The notes below the pieces were generated by a model that saw only the letters and a list, made by a program, of their open reading frames with translations, had not been told where the DNA came from and searched no databases. A stretch of DNA of 64,000 nucleotides, taken from positions 1,550,001-1,614,000 of the forward strand of contig NZ_CP048630.1 of assembly GCF_010669125.1 (NCBI RefSeq), given 5' to 3'. The position numbers and the translations under genes are program-made. Below are positions 51,459-61,135 of this stretch, one piece after another (position 1 is the first letter of the stretch; the number at the start of each line of letters is the position of its first letter). Source of the stretch: Ancylobacter pratisalsi (GTDB lineage: Bacteria; Pseudomonadota; Alphaproteobacteria; Rhizobiales; Xanthobacteraceae).

Positions 51459-52165
51459 GTCCCGCCCTCGACCGGCTCGTCGAAGAATTCCGGCTCGGTC
51501 CGCGCGATCAGCGGCAGGTCGGTCATGATCTCCTTGAGATGGCTGCGCATGGCCGCCTCGGCGGCACCGCCGTCACCGGCCTCGATGGCGTCGAGGATGG
51601 CGTTGTGCTGGTCGATAAGCCGTTCGCGCGGAAGCTGGCGCGCCGTGATGTAGCGCACGCGGTCCATCTGGGTCTTGAGCCCTTCGAGGATGTCCCAGAC
51701 CGCGACCTGGCCCGCCGCCTCGGCGAGCGTGCGGTGGAAGGCCTCGTCGAGGCGCAGGAACACGCTGGGATCGGCATCCTGCGCGATCGCGCGCTGCTGC
51801 TCGATCAGTACGCGCAGCGCCCGCATGAAGTCGGTGTTGGGATGCTGCGCCACCTGGCGGGCGATGTCGGCCTCGACCGCCTCGCGGATGAACCGCGCCG
51901 TCATGACGGCGGGAACCGAGATCCGGCGCACATAGGTGCCGCGCTGCGGGCGCACTTCGACGAGCGATTCTTCGGCGAGCTTGATGAAGGCCTCGCGGAC
52001 GGGCTGGCGGCTCACATTGTAGCCGACGGCGATTTCCGCTTCCGAGATGCGCGCGCCGGGAGGCAGGTCGCCGCGAATGATCCGCTCGCGCAGCAGCCGG
52101 TAGAGCTGCGGCCCCACGGCCACACCCATTTCCAGTCGCGTCGAGTGCTGCTGCCTTACGCTCAT
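51455..52165 (-). CDS. GntR/FCD regulator of the hexuronate genes
   Basis: A 236-residue GntR regulator. The winged helix has AEIAVGYNVSRQPVREAFIKL at about 43-63, and the FCD domain follows (RLDEAFHRTLAEAAG, DQHNAILDAIEAGD). GGGAGGAACGG precedes the ATG at 52165. The same frame stays open a long way upstream, antisense to uxuA, but has no support as coding. It sits between the two divergent arms of the hexuronate locus and is the likely repressor released by a pathway intermediate. Confidence 0.88.
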   Translation of the reverse strand: MSVRQQHSTRLEMGVAVGPQLYRLLRERIIRGDLPPGARISEAEIAVGYNVSRQPVREAFIKLAEESLVEVRPQRGTYVRRISVPAVMTARFIREAVEADIARQVAQHPNTDFMRALRVLIEQQRAIAQDADPSVFLRLDEAFHRTLAEAAGQVAVWDILEGLKTQMDRVRYITARQLPRERLIDQHNAILDAIEAGDGGAAEAAMRSHLKEIMTDLPLIARTEPEFFDEPVEGGT

Positions 52166-52184
52166 CCGTTCCTCCCGGAGGGGG

Positions 52185-52213
52185 ATATAGCTACATACTT
52201 CCATACTAGTCAA
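52185..52213 (-). promoter_or_regulatory. Promoter of the GntR-AGE-TRAP-uxaC operon
   Basis: TTGACT (52213-52208) and CTATAT (52190-52185) are 17 bases apart on the minus strand. The 108-base divergent region also carries CATACT twice (52194-52199 and 52202-52207), which could belong to an operator for GntR acting on both arms. Confidence 0.5.
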
Positions 52214-52273
52214 CAATACCGGAAGGTGATATTCCCCGGCGGGCAGTTCGACAGCTGAAGGGAAGTGCAGGCA

Positions 52274-53506
52274 ATGCGGCAGACGTGGCGCTGGTTCGGG
52301 CCGAAGGATCTGGTGTCGGTCGACGACATGATGCAGGCGGGGGTCGAGGGTGTTGTGTCCGCCCTGCACCACGTGCCGACGGGCGCCGTGTGGACGCGCG
52401 AGGAGATCGCGCGCCGCCAGTCGCAGCTTGCGCAGATGAAGGACGGCGCGCCGTCCGGACTGCGCTGGGAAGTGGTCGAGAGCCTTCCCGTATCCGAGGA
52501 CATCAAGAAGCAGAAGGGCGACTGGCGTGCCCATCTGGCGAACTACAAGACCTCGCTGCACGCACTGCGCGAGGCCGGCATCGAGGTGATCTGCTACAAT
52601 TTCATGCCGGTGCTGGACTGGACCCGGACCGATCTGGCGTGGCGGCGGCCCAATGGCGCCACCTGCATGCGCTTCGACCTCGTCGACTTCGCCGCCTTCG
52701 ACATCCACATCCTCGCCCGCCCCGGCGCCGCCGAGGATTTCCCGCCCGACGTGGTCGAGGACGCCGGCCGCCGCTTCGCGCGTATGGACGACGAGACCCG
52801 CGCCACCCTGGCCCGCAACGTGGTGTTCGGCCTGCCGGGCGCGGCGGAGAACTTCACGCTGGAGGATGTCCGCGCGCATCTTTCCGAATACGCGTCGATC
52901 TCGGCCGAGCAGCTGCGCACCCACCTGATCGATTTCCTGTCGGAAGTGGCTCCGCTGGCGCAGGAACTGGGCCTTCGCCTGTGCTGCCATCCCGACGACC
53001 CACCGTTCTCGCTGCTCGGCCTGCCCCGCGTCATGTCCACCGAGGCGGACTACCGAACGGTGATGGACGCGGTCGACCTTTCCGCCAACGGCATCACCCT
53101 GTGCTCGGGCTCGCTGGGGGCGCGGCCGGACAACGATCTTCCGGGCATGATGGAGCGGCTCGGCGAGCGGGTACATTTCCTGCACCTGCGCAATGTTCAC
53201 CGTGAATCGGACACCGTGATGGGCAGCTTCTATGAGGCCGAGCATCTGGGCGGGGGCACCGACATGGTGGCGCTGATCGGCGCCGCTCTGAAGGAGGAGG
53301 CACGCCGCCGCAAGGCCGGGCGCGCCGATATCTCGATCCCGATGCGTCCCGACCACGGGCAGGACATCCTCGACGATCTCAATCGCAAGGGGCAGCCGGG
53401 CTATCCCGCCATCGGCCGGCTGAAGGGGCTCGCCGAGCTGCGCGGCATCATGGCGGCACTGTCCCATCCCGTCGCCGGCGCGGGCGCCGAGGCGCCCCGC
53501 TCATGA
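52274..53506 (+). CDS. uxuA: Mannonate dehydratase
   Basis: A 410-residue UxuA. MRQTWRWFGPKDLVSVDDMMQAG and VVSALHHVPTGAVW (in parts) open the TIM barrel; VICYNFMPVLDWTRTDL and the C-terminal MRPDHGQDIL with metal-binding His are conserved. It dehydrates D-mannonate to 2-keto-3-deoxygluconate. The ATG at 52274 is preferred; a GTG at 52265 is also possible. First gene of the rightward arm, overlapping uxuB by 4 bases. Confidence 0.93.
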   Translation: MRQTWRWFGPKDLVSVDDMMQAGVEGVVSALHHVPTGAVWTREEIARRQSQLAQMKDGAPSGLRWEVVESLPVSEDIKKQKGDWRAHLANYKTSLHALREAGIEVICYNFMPVLDWTRTDLAWRRPNGATCMRFDLVDFAAFDIHILARPGAAEDFPPDVVEDAGRRFARMDDETRATLARNVVFGLPGAAENFTLEDVRAHLSEYASISAEQLRTHLIDFLSEVAPLAQELGLRLCCHPDDPPFSLLGLPRVMSTEADYRTVMDAVDLSANGITLCSGSLGARPDNDLPGMMERLGERVHFLHLRNVHRESDTVMGSFYEAEHLGGGTDMVALIGAALKEEARRRKAGRADISIPMRPDHGQDILDDLNRKGQPGYPAIGRLKGLAELRGIMAALSHPVAGAGAEAPRS

Positions 53507-54987
53507 GCGCCCCGCGCCTGACAGACCTCTCTCTGCTGCACGGCGCCGCGCTCCGGCCGGGCTATGAGCCCGCCGCGCATGGCGTCGGCATCGTTCACAT
53601 CGGCGCCGGCGCGTTTCACCGCGCCCATCAGGCCGCCTACACCGATGCCGCCCTCGCCCATGCCGGCGGCGACTGGCGGATCGCCGGCATCAGCCTGCGC
53701 AGCCGCGACGTCGCCGAGGCGCTCAACCTGCAGCACGGGCTTTACACCCTCCTGGAGCGCGGCGCCGACGGCACCACGGCCCGTGTCATCGGGTCGATCG
53801 CCCATATCCTTGCCGACGATCCCGCCGCGACGCTTGAGGCGCTGTGTGATCCGGCGGTGAAGCTCGTCACCCTCACCGTGACCGAAAAGGGCTACGGCAT
53901 CGACCGCACCGCGCGTGCGCCCGATCGCACCCATACGGCCGTGGCGGCCGACCTCGCCAACCCCGCCGCGCCGTCCGGCGTGCTGGGTCTTCTGGTGGCG
54001 GCGCTGAGCCGGCGGCGCAAGGCCGGCACCGCGCCCTTCACCGTGCTGTGCTGCGACAACCTTCCTGAAAACGGCGCACTGCTGCGCGACGGTGTCGTCG
54101 GCTTTGCCCGCTTGGTCGCGCCGGCTCTGGCCGTGCCCGATCTCGCGGAATGGATCGGCGAACACGTCGCCTTCCCTTCCTGCATGGTCGATCGCATCAC
54201 CCCCGCCGCGACACCGGACACGCGAGCCGAGGCCGAGCGCCTGACCGGCTGCACCGACCTTGGCGCGATCGAAACCGAGCCCTTCCACCAATGGGTGATC
54301 GAGGACCATTTCCCCACCGGCCGGCCGCAATGGGAAGCCGGCGGGGCGCTGTTCGTGCCGGATGTGACGCCCTATGAGCGCATGAAGCTGACCATGCTCA
54401 ATGGCAGCCATTCCATGCTCGCCTATGCCGGCTTCCTCGCCGGCCATCGCTATGTGCGCGAGGTCATGGCTGACCCCGATCTTGCCCTGCTGGTGCGGCG
54501 TCATCTCGCCGCCGCCGCGGCCGTGCTGCCGGCGCTGGAAGGCATCGATCTTGGCGCCTATGGGGAAGCGCTGGCCGAGCGCTTCGCCAATCCCGCGATT
54601 GCGCACGAGACTTACCAGATCGCCATGGACGGAACGGAGAAGCTGCCACAGCGCCTGCTCCATCCGGCCGTCAGCGCCCTGAAGGCCGGCCAACCCCTGC
54701 GCCCCTTCGCCTTCGCGGTCGCGGCGTGGATGCGCTACTGCCTCGGCGAGAGCGATGGCGGCGCCTCCTACGCGCTGCGCGACCCGCGCGAGGCTGAAAT
54801 CAGGGCCGTGCTGACCGGGCACGCGCGCGATGCCGGCGCGATCTCGCTGGCGCTGCAGGCGCTGCCGGGCCTGTTCCCGGAAGCGCTGCGCACATCGCCG
54901 CTGTGGCGTGCCGAGGTCGAGGACGCGCTCGCCGGCATGATCGCGAACGGCATGGCCGAGGCGGTTGTCCGGGAGCGCTCTCGATGA
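53503..54987 (+). CDS. uxuB: D-mannonate oxidoreductase (fructuronate reductase)
   Basis: A 494-residue long-chain dehydrogenase. The N-terminal Rossmann segment is VHIGAGAFHRAHQAAYTD, and the catalytic block MKLTMLNGSHSMLAY has the Lys and His. It reduces fructuronate from UxaC to mannonate for UxuA. It overlaps uxuA and kdgK by 4 bases each. It is related to MtlK at 6.6 kb, but its neighbours make fructuronate the natural substrate. Confidence 0.9.
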   Translation: MSAPRLTDLSLLHGAALRPGYEPAAHGVGIVHIGAGAFHRAHQAAYTDAALAHAGGDWRIAGISLRSRDVAEALNLQHGLYTLLERGADGTTARVIGSIAHILADDPAATLEALCDPAVKLVTLTVTEKGYGIDRTARAPDRTHTAVAADLANPAAPSGVLGLLVAALSRRRKAGTAPFTVLCCDNLPENGALLRDGVVGFARLVAPALAVPDLAEWIGEHVAFPSCMVDRITPAATPDTRAEAERLTGCTDLGAIETEPFHQWVIEDHFPTGRPQWEAGGALFVPDVTPYERMKLTMLNGSHSMLAYAGFLAGHRYVREVMADPDLALLVRRHLAAAAAVLPALEGIDLGAYGEALAERFANPAIAHETYQIAMDGTEKLPQRLLHPAVSALKAGQPLRPFAFAVAAWMRYCLGESDGGASYALRDPREAEIRAVLTGHARDAGAISLALQALPGLFPEALRTSPLWRAEVEDALAGMIANGMAEAVVRERSR

Positions 54988-55928
54988 GCGGCCGGCTCTT
55001 TCTTTCCATCGGCGAGGCGATGGTGGAGCTGTCGCAGCACGAGGGCGCGCTGTGGCGCATGGGATTTGCCGGCGACACGCTGAATACCGCCTGGTACATG
55101 CGCGCCTGTCTCGATCAGGACACCGTCGCCGGCGGCTGGCGCGTCGCGTATTTCTCCCGGCTCGGCGCCGACCCGTTCTCCGAACGCATGATCCGCTTTC
55201 TCGACGCCAACCGGATCGAGACCGGGTACATCGGGCGCGATCCCCAGCGCAATGTCGGCCTCTACTCCATCGAGCTGCACGAGGGCGAGCGCAGCTTCTC
55301 CTACTGGCGCGGCCAGTCGGCGGCGCGCCTTCTCGCCGATGACGAGGCCGCGCTTGCCAGCGCCATCGCGCAGGCCGATGCGGTCTATTTCTCCGGCGTC
55401 ACGCTGGCGATACTCGCCCCCGACCGCCGTGCCTTCCTGCTGGAATGTGTCGCGCAGACACGCGCGGCGGGAAAGATGACCGCCTTCGACCCCAATCTGC
55501 GTCCGCAACTGTGGGAGAGCGCCGACGCCATGCGCGAATGGCTGCGCCGGGCGGCGGGGGTCGCCACGATCGCGCTTCCCAGTTTCGATGACGAGGCGAC
55601 ATGGTTCGGCGATGCCGACATCCTCGCCTGCGCCCGCCGCTGGCGGGAGGATGGGGCGGGCGAAGTCGTGGTGAAGAATGGCGGCGGCACGCTGGCGCTG
55701 CTTGCCGGGTCGGGTGAGATCGAAACCCAGGAATGCACGCGCGTGGTGCCGGTCGACAGCACCGGGGCGGGCGATTCCTTCAATGGCGGCTACCTCGCTG
55801 CGCGTCTGCGGGGCCTCGCCCCCTCCCGCGCGGCCCGCTGCGCCCACGACCTCGCCATGCGGGTCGTCGGCGCCCGCGGCGCGTTGCTGCCCATGGCGGA
55901 TTTGAGTGCGGAACCGGCCCTGCGCTGA
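54984..55928 (+). CDS. kdgK: 2-keto-3-deoxygluconate kinase (PfkB family)
   Basis: A 314-residue PfkB kinase. FLSIGEAMVELSQ and MGFAGDTLNTAWYMR open the fold; DSTGAGDSFNGGY carries the catalytic Asp. It phosphorylates KDG from UxuA to KDPG. The 4-base overlap with uxuB fixes the ATG at 54984. The KDPG aldolase needed next is not in the window. Confidence 0.92.
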   Translation: MSGRLFLSIGEAMVELSQHEGALWRMGFAGDTLNTAWYMRACLDQDTVAGGWRVAYFSRLGADPFSERMIRFLDANRIETGYIGRDPQRNVGLYSIELHEGERSFSYWRGQSAARLLADDEAALASAIAQADAVYFSGVTLAILAPDRRAFLLECVAQTRAAGKMTAFDPNLRPQLWESADAMREWLRRAAGVATIALPSFDDEATWFGDADILACARRWREDGAGEVVVKNGGGTLALLAGSGEIETQECTRVVPVDSTGAGDSFNGGYLAARLRGLAPSRAARCAHDLAMRVVGARGALLPMADLSAEPALR

Positions 55929-55943
55929 AGCAGGGTGCGCCGT

Positions 55944-57179
<1,236 letters not shown>

Positions 57180-57285
57180 CGAAGGTCTGCTCTTCCCGTC
57201 CTGCGCGCCCTTTGGCGCTTCGCGTCCTGCTTAGCGCAGCCGGGCGGCTTTCGAACCTCGTCCCTTCGTCGGAGACGGTGTCGCC

Positions 57286-58767
57286 TCAGTGCGGCGACAC
57301 CTCCAACAGGCCATCCTTGTCATGCTCGGCGAAGCGGTCGACCATGGTCGCACTGGCCTCGTTGAGCCCAAGCACCGACACATCGGCGCCGGCCTTGCGC
57401 AGCTTGATCACCGCCTTGTCCAACGCGCCGATCGAGGTGATGTCCCAGAAATGGGCATGGGTCACGTCGATCACCACTTCGCGCGCGGGCTGGTCGAAAT
57501 CGAATCCGCGCAGGAACACCTCGGCCGAGGCGAAGAAGATCTGCCCGGTGATGGTGTAGACCACGCGCCCGCGCGCCTCGTCGGAACTCACCGACACATG
57601 AACCAGCTGCGCCACCTTGCCGGCGAAGAACACGCCCGAGAGCAGCACGCCCACCAGCACGCCGACCGCCAGGTCATGGGTCGCCACCACGGTGATGACC
57701 GTCGCCAGCATCACCACGGAGGACGAGCGCGGATTGGTCCGCAGGTCGAGAATGGAGCGCCAGGAGAACGTGCCGATCGAGACCATGATCATCACCGCCA
57801 CCAGCGCCGCCATCGGGATGATGCGCACCACGTCGTCCAGCACGAGGATGAGGAACAGCAGGAACGCGCCGGCGATGAAGGTGGAGAGCCGCCCGCGCCC
57901 GCCGGAGGTGACGTTGATCACCGACTGGCCGATCATCGCGCAGCCGCCCATGCCCCCGATCAGCGCGGAGGCGATGTTGCTGGCGCCCTGCCCGACGCAT
58001 TCCTGGCTCTTGTTGCTCAGGGTGTCGGTCATGTCGTCGACGATCTGCGCGGTCAGCAGCGATTCCAGCAGGCCCACTGCCGCCAGGGTCAGCGAATAGG
58101 GCAGGATGATCTGCAGCGTCTCAAGGTTCAGCGGCACATCCGGCAGCGCGAAGAACGGCAGGCTGGAGGGCAGCTCGCCCAGATCACCCACCGTGCGCAG
58201 GTCCATCCCGCTCCACCAGGCGAAGACCGTGAGCACGGCAATCGCGACCAGCGGCGACGGCACCGCCCGCGTCAGGCGCGGGAACAGGTAGATGATCGCC
58301 AGCCCCGCCGCGACCATGGCATAGGTCTGGACCGGCACATGGATCAGCTCGGGCAGCTGCGCCATGAAAATGAGAATGGCGAGCGCGTTGACGAAGCCGG
58401 TAATCACCGAGCGCGAGATGAAGCGCATCAGCCGGCCGACCTTGAGCGCGCCGGCAATGAGCTGGATCACGCCCATCAGGATGGTGGCGGCGAACAGATA
58501 TTGCAGGCCGTGGTCGCGCACCAGCGAGACCATCACCACGGCGGTCGCGGCGGTCGCGGCTGAAATCATGCCAGGCCGCCCGCCCACGAAGGCCGAGACG
58601 CAGGCGATGGCGAAGGAGGCGAAAAGCCCCACCTTGGGGTCGACCCCCGCGATCACCGAAAAGCCGATGGCTTCGGGAATCAGCGCGAGTGCGACGACGA
58701 TGCCGGCGAGCACGTCGCCACGAATATTGAAGAACCAATCGCGGAAGTAGCGTGAAGTTGCTGTCAT
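57286..58767 (-). CDS. SulP-family anion transporter with STAS domain
   Basis: A 493-residue inner-membrane anion transporter. [21 protein letters not shown] and the ten or more hydrophobic segments are typical of SulP; residues after about 390 form a STAS domain ([20 protein letters not shown]). Substrates in the family include sulfate, bicarbonate and dicarboxylates. The ATG at 58767 lacks a clear ribosome site. The 226-base region upstream has no gene; ACCCGG-N7-CCGGGT at 58864-58882 is its only visible inverted repeat. The ArsR/peroxiredoxin/TauE neighbours point to sulfur oxyanions. Confidence 0.88.
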   Translation of the reverse strand: MTATSRYFRDWFFNIRGDVLAGIVVALALIPEAIGFSVIAGVDPKVGLFASFAIACVSAFVGGRPGMISAATAATAVVMVSLVRDHGLQYLFAATILMGVIQLIAGALKVGRLMRFISRSVITGFVNALAILIFMAQLPELIHVPVQTYAMVAAGLAIIYLFPRLTRAVPSPLVAIAVLTVFAWWSGMDLRTVGDLGELPSSLPFFALPDVPLNLETLQIILPYSLTLAAVGLLESLLTAQIVDDMTDTLSNKSQECVGQGASNIASALIGGMGGCAMIGQSVINVTSGGRGRLSTFIAGAFLLFLILVLDDVVRIIPMAALVAVMIMVSIGTFSWRSILDLRTNPRSSSVVMLATVITVVATHDLAVGVLVGVLLSGVFFAGKVAQLVHVSVSSDEARGRVVYTITGQIFFASAEVFLRGFDFDQPAREVVIDVTHAHFWDITSIGALDKAVIKLRKAGADVSVLGLNEASATMVDRFAEHDKDGLLEVSPH

Positions 58768-58993
58768 TAAGTGTTTTCTGCGCAAAGAGCGACCAGCCGC
58801 GAAAAAGCGGTGGCAAGGAGCGCTGCATATGCGTTGTCCGGCGGATCGGCGGCCGGAAGAGCCACCCGGAATTACACCGGGTCCAGATGAGTATCCCCGA
58901 GCTATATCAGCTTTTGCTGCGACGCAATACGCCGGAGGCATTCCCGCCGCGGCAGATCATCCCGGACGATGGCGCCGGCAGGGCGCGCGCCCG

Positions 58994-59404
58994 CTAGCGC
59001 GCGCCCTGCCGATCGCGCACGATGCTGGCAAAGACCGCCGCCCCCTTTTGCGGAGCGGGTTTCGGGGCAGCCGAGATGATCGCTGGCGCGGCGGCCGGCG
59101 CAGCAGCAATGTCGGAACCGGCCCCGAACTGCATTTCGATGCTGCGCACGCAATGGCCCACCGTGGCGTCGGCAAGGCGGTAGAACACCTGCCGGGACTG
59201 GCGGCGCGTGGCCACCAGCCCGGCGCGGCGCAGCGCGGCGAGCTGCTGGCTCAGCGCCGGCTGGCCGATGCCGGCCACCGCATCGATCTCGCCGACCGTC
59301 TTCTCGCCATCCTGCAGATGAGAAAGGATCATCAGCCGCTGTGGCTGGCTGTAGACCCTGAGCCGCTCAACGGCCTGCTCCGCCTGTTCCCGCGTCAGCG
59401 CCAT
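58994..59404 (-). CDS. ArsR-family transcriptional regulator (BigR/SqrR-like)
   Basis: A 136-residue ArsR protein with a winged helix containing VGEIDAVAGIGQPALSQQLAALRRAGLV (in parts), like the persulfide sensors BigR and SqrR. It has an extra Ala/Pro-rich tail of about 40 residues. BigR/SqrR sense with two cysteines; here only one (GHCVRS) is visible, and the position matching the first is Ser (MILSHL). It starts 5 bases after the peroxiredoxin stop, so both are one operon. It may still respond to sulfur or redox signals, or have lost this. Confidence 0.82.
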   Translation of the reverse strand: MALTREQAEQAVERLRVYSQPQRLMILSHLQDGEKTVGEIDAVAGIGQPALSQQLAALRRAGLVATRRQSRQVFYRLADATVGHCVRSIEMQFGAGSDIAAAPAAAPAIISAAPKPAPQKGAAVFASIVRDRQGAR

Positions 59405-59409
59405 GGCGG

Positions 59410-60075
59410 TCAGCTTTCCTCGCTGGTGCGGCAGAACCAGTCGGCCGCCGGCTCGAAGAGCCCCTGCTCGCCGCTCAGCGGTCGCAGCACCGGGCCGCCG
59501 GGAACCCAGCCCTCCGGCGTGAACACGTCGCCCGCCTCCACCCTCTTGAGCGCCGCCGCAAGGCGCAGCATCTCCTCGGCGGAGCGGCCCACCGACATCG
59601 GGTACCAGTTCATCGCGCGGATGATGCCTTCCGGATCGATGAAATAGCTCGCCCGAACGGTCGAGGAATCCCGCGCGCCCTCGTCCATCATGCCATAGGC
59701 GCGTCCGATCGCCATGGAAGGGTCCTCGATGACCGGAAACGGCACATCGACGCCGAACGTGGCGCGGATCGCCCGCATCCAGGCGACGTGGGAATAGAGG
59801 CTGTCCACCGAAAGACCGAGCAGGGCGCAGCCGATCTGCTCGAAGCGCGGCGCCAGCCGGGCCAGCGCAATGAACTCGCTAGTGCACACCGGGGTGAAGT
59901 CGGCCGGGTGGGAGAACAGCACCACCCACCGCCCACGATAATCGGCGAGTTCGACCGGCCCACGGGTCGAACGGGCGCTGAACAGCGGCGCCCGATCGCC
60001 AATCCTCAGCGGACGGGCCTCACCCGGCAGATCAGCAGTTGCGGGGTCGGTCGCGGAAGCGTGTTCGGTTGCCAT
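59410..60075 (-). CDS. Peroxiredoxin (AhpC/TSA, Prx6-like)
   Basis: A 221-residue thiol peroxidase. The peroxidatic Cys is in FTPVCTSEFIALARL; the long C-terminal part (WYPMSVGRSAEEMLRL, FTPEGWVPGGPV) matches the Prx6 group. A second Cys near the end (WFCRTSEES) could be the resolving residue, as in archaeal relatives. The ATG at 60075 is preferred over the upstream frame start. It reduces peroxides and perhaps protein persulfides. It diverges from the TauE gene across an AT-rich region. Confidence 0.88.
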   Translation of the reverse strand: MATEHASATDPATADLPGEARPLRIGDRAPLFSARSTRGPVELADYRGRWVVLFSHPADFTPVCTSEFIALARLAPRFEQIGCALLGLSVDSLYSHVAWMRAIRATFGVDVPFPVIEDPSMAIGRAYGMMDEGARDSSTVRASYFIDPEGIIRAMNWYPMSVGRSAEEMLRLAAALKRVEAGDVFTPEGWVPGGPVLRPLSGEQGLFEPAADWFCRTSEES

Positions 60076-60110
60076 GTGTCTCAGGTGCCCCGGGCCATTG
60101 CGTAGAACCA

Positions 60111-60156
60111 TTTCACTCTATATTTACATACTATATGAAACTATGAAATTGAAGAT
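60111..60156. promoter_or_regulatory. AT-rich divergent promoter/operator (candidate ArsR site)
   Basis: TTTCA (60111-60115) and TGAAA (60136-60140) flank TATATTTACATACTATA in an otherwise GC-rich region; ATGAAA repeats once more at about 60144. BigR/SqrR-type regulators bind AT-rich dyads, so this is the likely operator for both directions. Confidence 0.5.
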
Positions 60157-60330
60157 TGGGAAAGAGAAAGTCAATGTCCGGTCCACTTCGCCGGCATGTC
60201 AGCGGGCCGGGCCCGGCACGGCAGATGCCGCCCGGCGCCAACGGATGCCGGCAGTTCCCGCGCCGCCAGATAGCGCATCCCAAGGCGGAGCACGCCCGGC
60301 TGCTGCGCCATGGGCAAGCGAGGCACCACG

Positions 60331-61116
60331 ATGCTTGAACCCGTGCAATACGCGCTCGGCGGCGGCGCCGGCGTTCTGGTTGGCTTCACACTTGGCCTTG
60401 TCGGCGGCGGCGGCTCGATTCTCGCCGTTCCGCTGATTGTATACCTGGTCGGCGTGAGCAATCCCCATGTGGCCATCGGCACCAGCGCCTTTGCTGTCGC
60501 CGTCAACGCGGCCGTCGGGCTGCTCAGCCATGCGCGGGCCGGCACGGTGAAGTGGCGCTGCGGGGGCATGTATGCCACCGCCGGCATTCTTGGTGCCCTC
60601 ATGGGCTCCACCTTCGGCAAGCTCATCGACGGTCAGAAGCTGCTCTTCCTGTTCGCCCTGCTGATGCTGGGCGTGGGCGTGCTGATGTTGCGCGGGCGCG
60701 GCAATCCGGGCGAACCGGGCGCGGAGTGCAATCGCGCCAAGGCACCCAAGGTCCTCGGCTTTGGCCTCGCCACCGGTGTCGTCTCCGGCTTCTTCGGCAT
60801 TGGCGGCGGATTCCTCATCGTTCCCGGGCTCATCGGCTCGACAGGAATGCCCATTCTCAACGCGATCGGCACCTCGCTGGTAGCGGTTGCCGCCTTCGGG
60901 CTAACAACGGCCTTCAACTACGCGCTGTCGGGCTATGTCGAATGGGGCCTTGCGCTCGTCTTCATCCTTGGCGGCGCCATGGGAAGCTACGCCGGCATGC
61001 GGGCGGCCCAGCATCTTTCCAACCGTTCGGGACAGCTCGCCACCGTGTTCGCGGCCATCATCTTTATCGTGGCGTCCTACATGCTGTTTCGCAGCGCGTC
61101 GGCGCTTCTGGCCTGA
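60331..61116 (+). CDS. TauE/SafE-family membrane permease (sulfite exporter type)
   Basis: A 261-residue membrane protein with two repeats, each with a Gly-rich loop: GLVGGGGSILAVPL and GFFGIGGGFLIVPGL. This is the TauE/SafE (DUF81) family, which exports sulfite, sulfoacetate or similar anions. GAGGCACCACG supports the ATG at 60331; an ATG at 60310 is possible. Divergent from peroxiredoxin-ArsR, in the order seen in sulfide-responsive bigR-type operons. Confidence 0.87.
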   Translation: MLEPVQYALGGGAGVLVGFTLGLVGGGGSILAVPLIVYLVGVSNPHVAIGTSAFAVAVNAAVGLLSHARAGTVKWRCGGMYATAGILGALMGSTFGKLIDGQKLLFLFALLMLGVGVLMLRGRGNPGEPGAECNRAKAPKVLGFGLATGVVSGFFGIGGGFLIVPGLIGSTGMPILNAIGTSLVAVAAFGLTTAFNYALSGYVEWGLALVFILGGAMGSYAGMRAAQHLSNRSGQLATVFAAIIFIVASYMLFRSASALLA

Positions 61117-61135
61117 TGCTCACGCCGAAGCGGGC

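Noticed and set aside
52166..53467. Upstream extension of the hexuronate GntR frame to 670 codons
   Set aside because: The extra part is antisense to uxuA and looks random. A good ribosome site and the normal GntR N-terminus occur at 52165.
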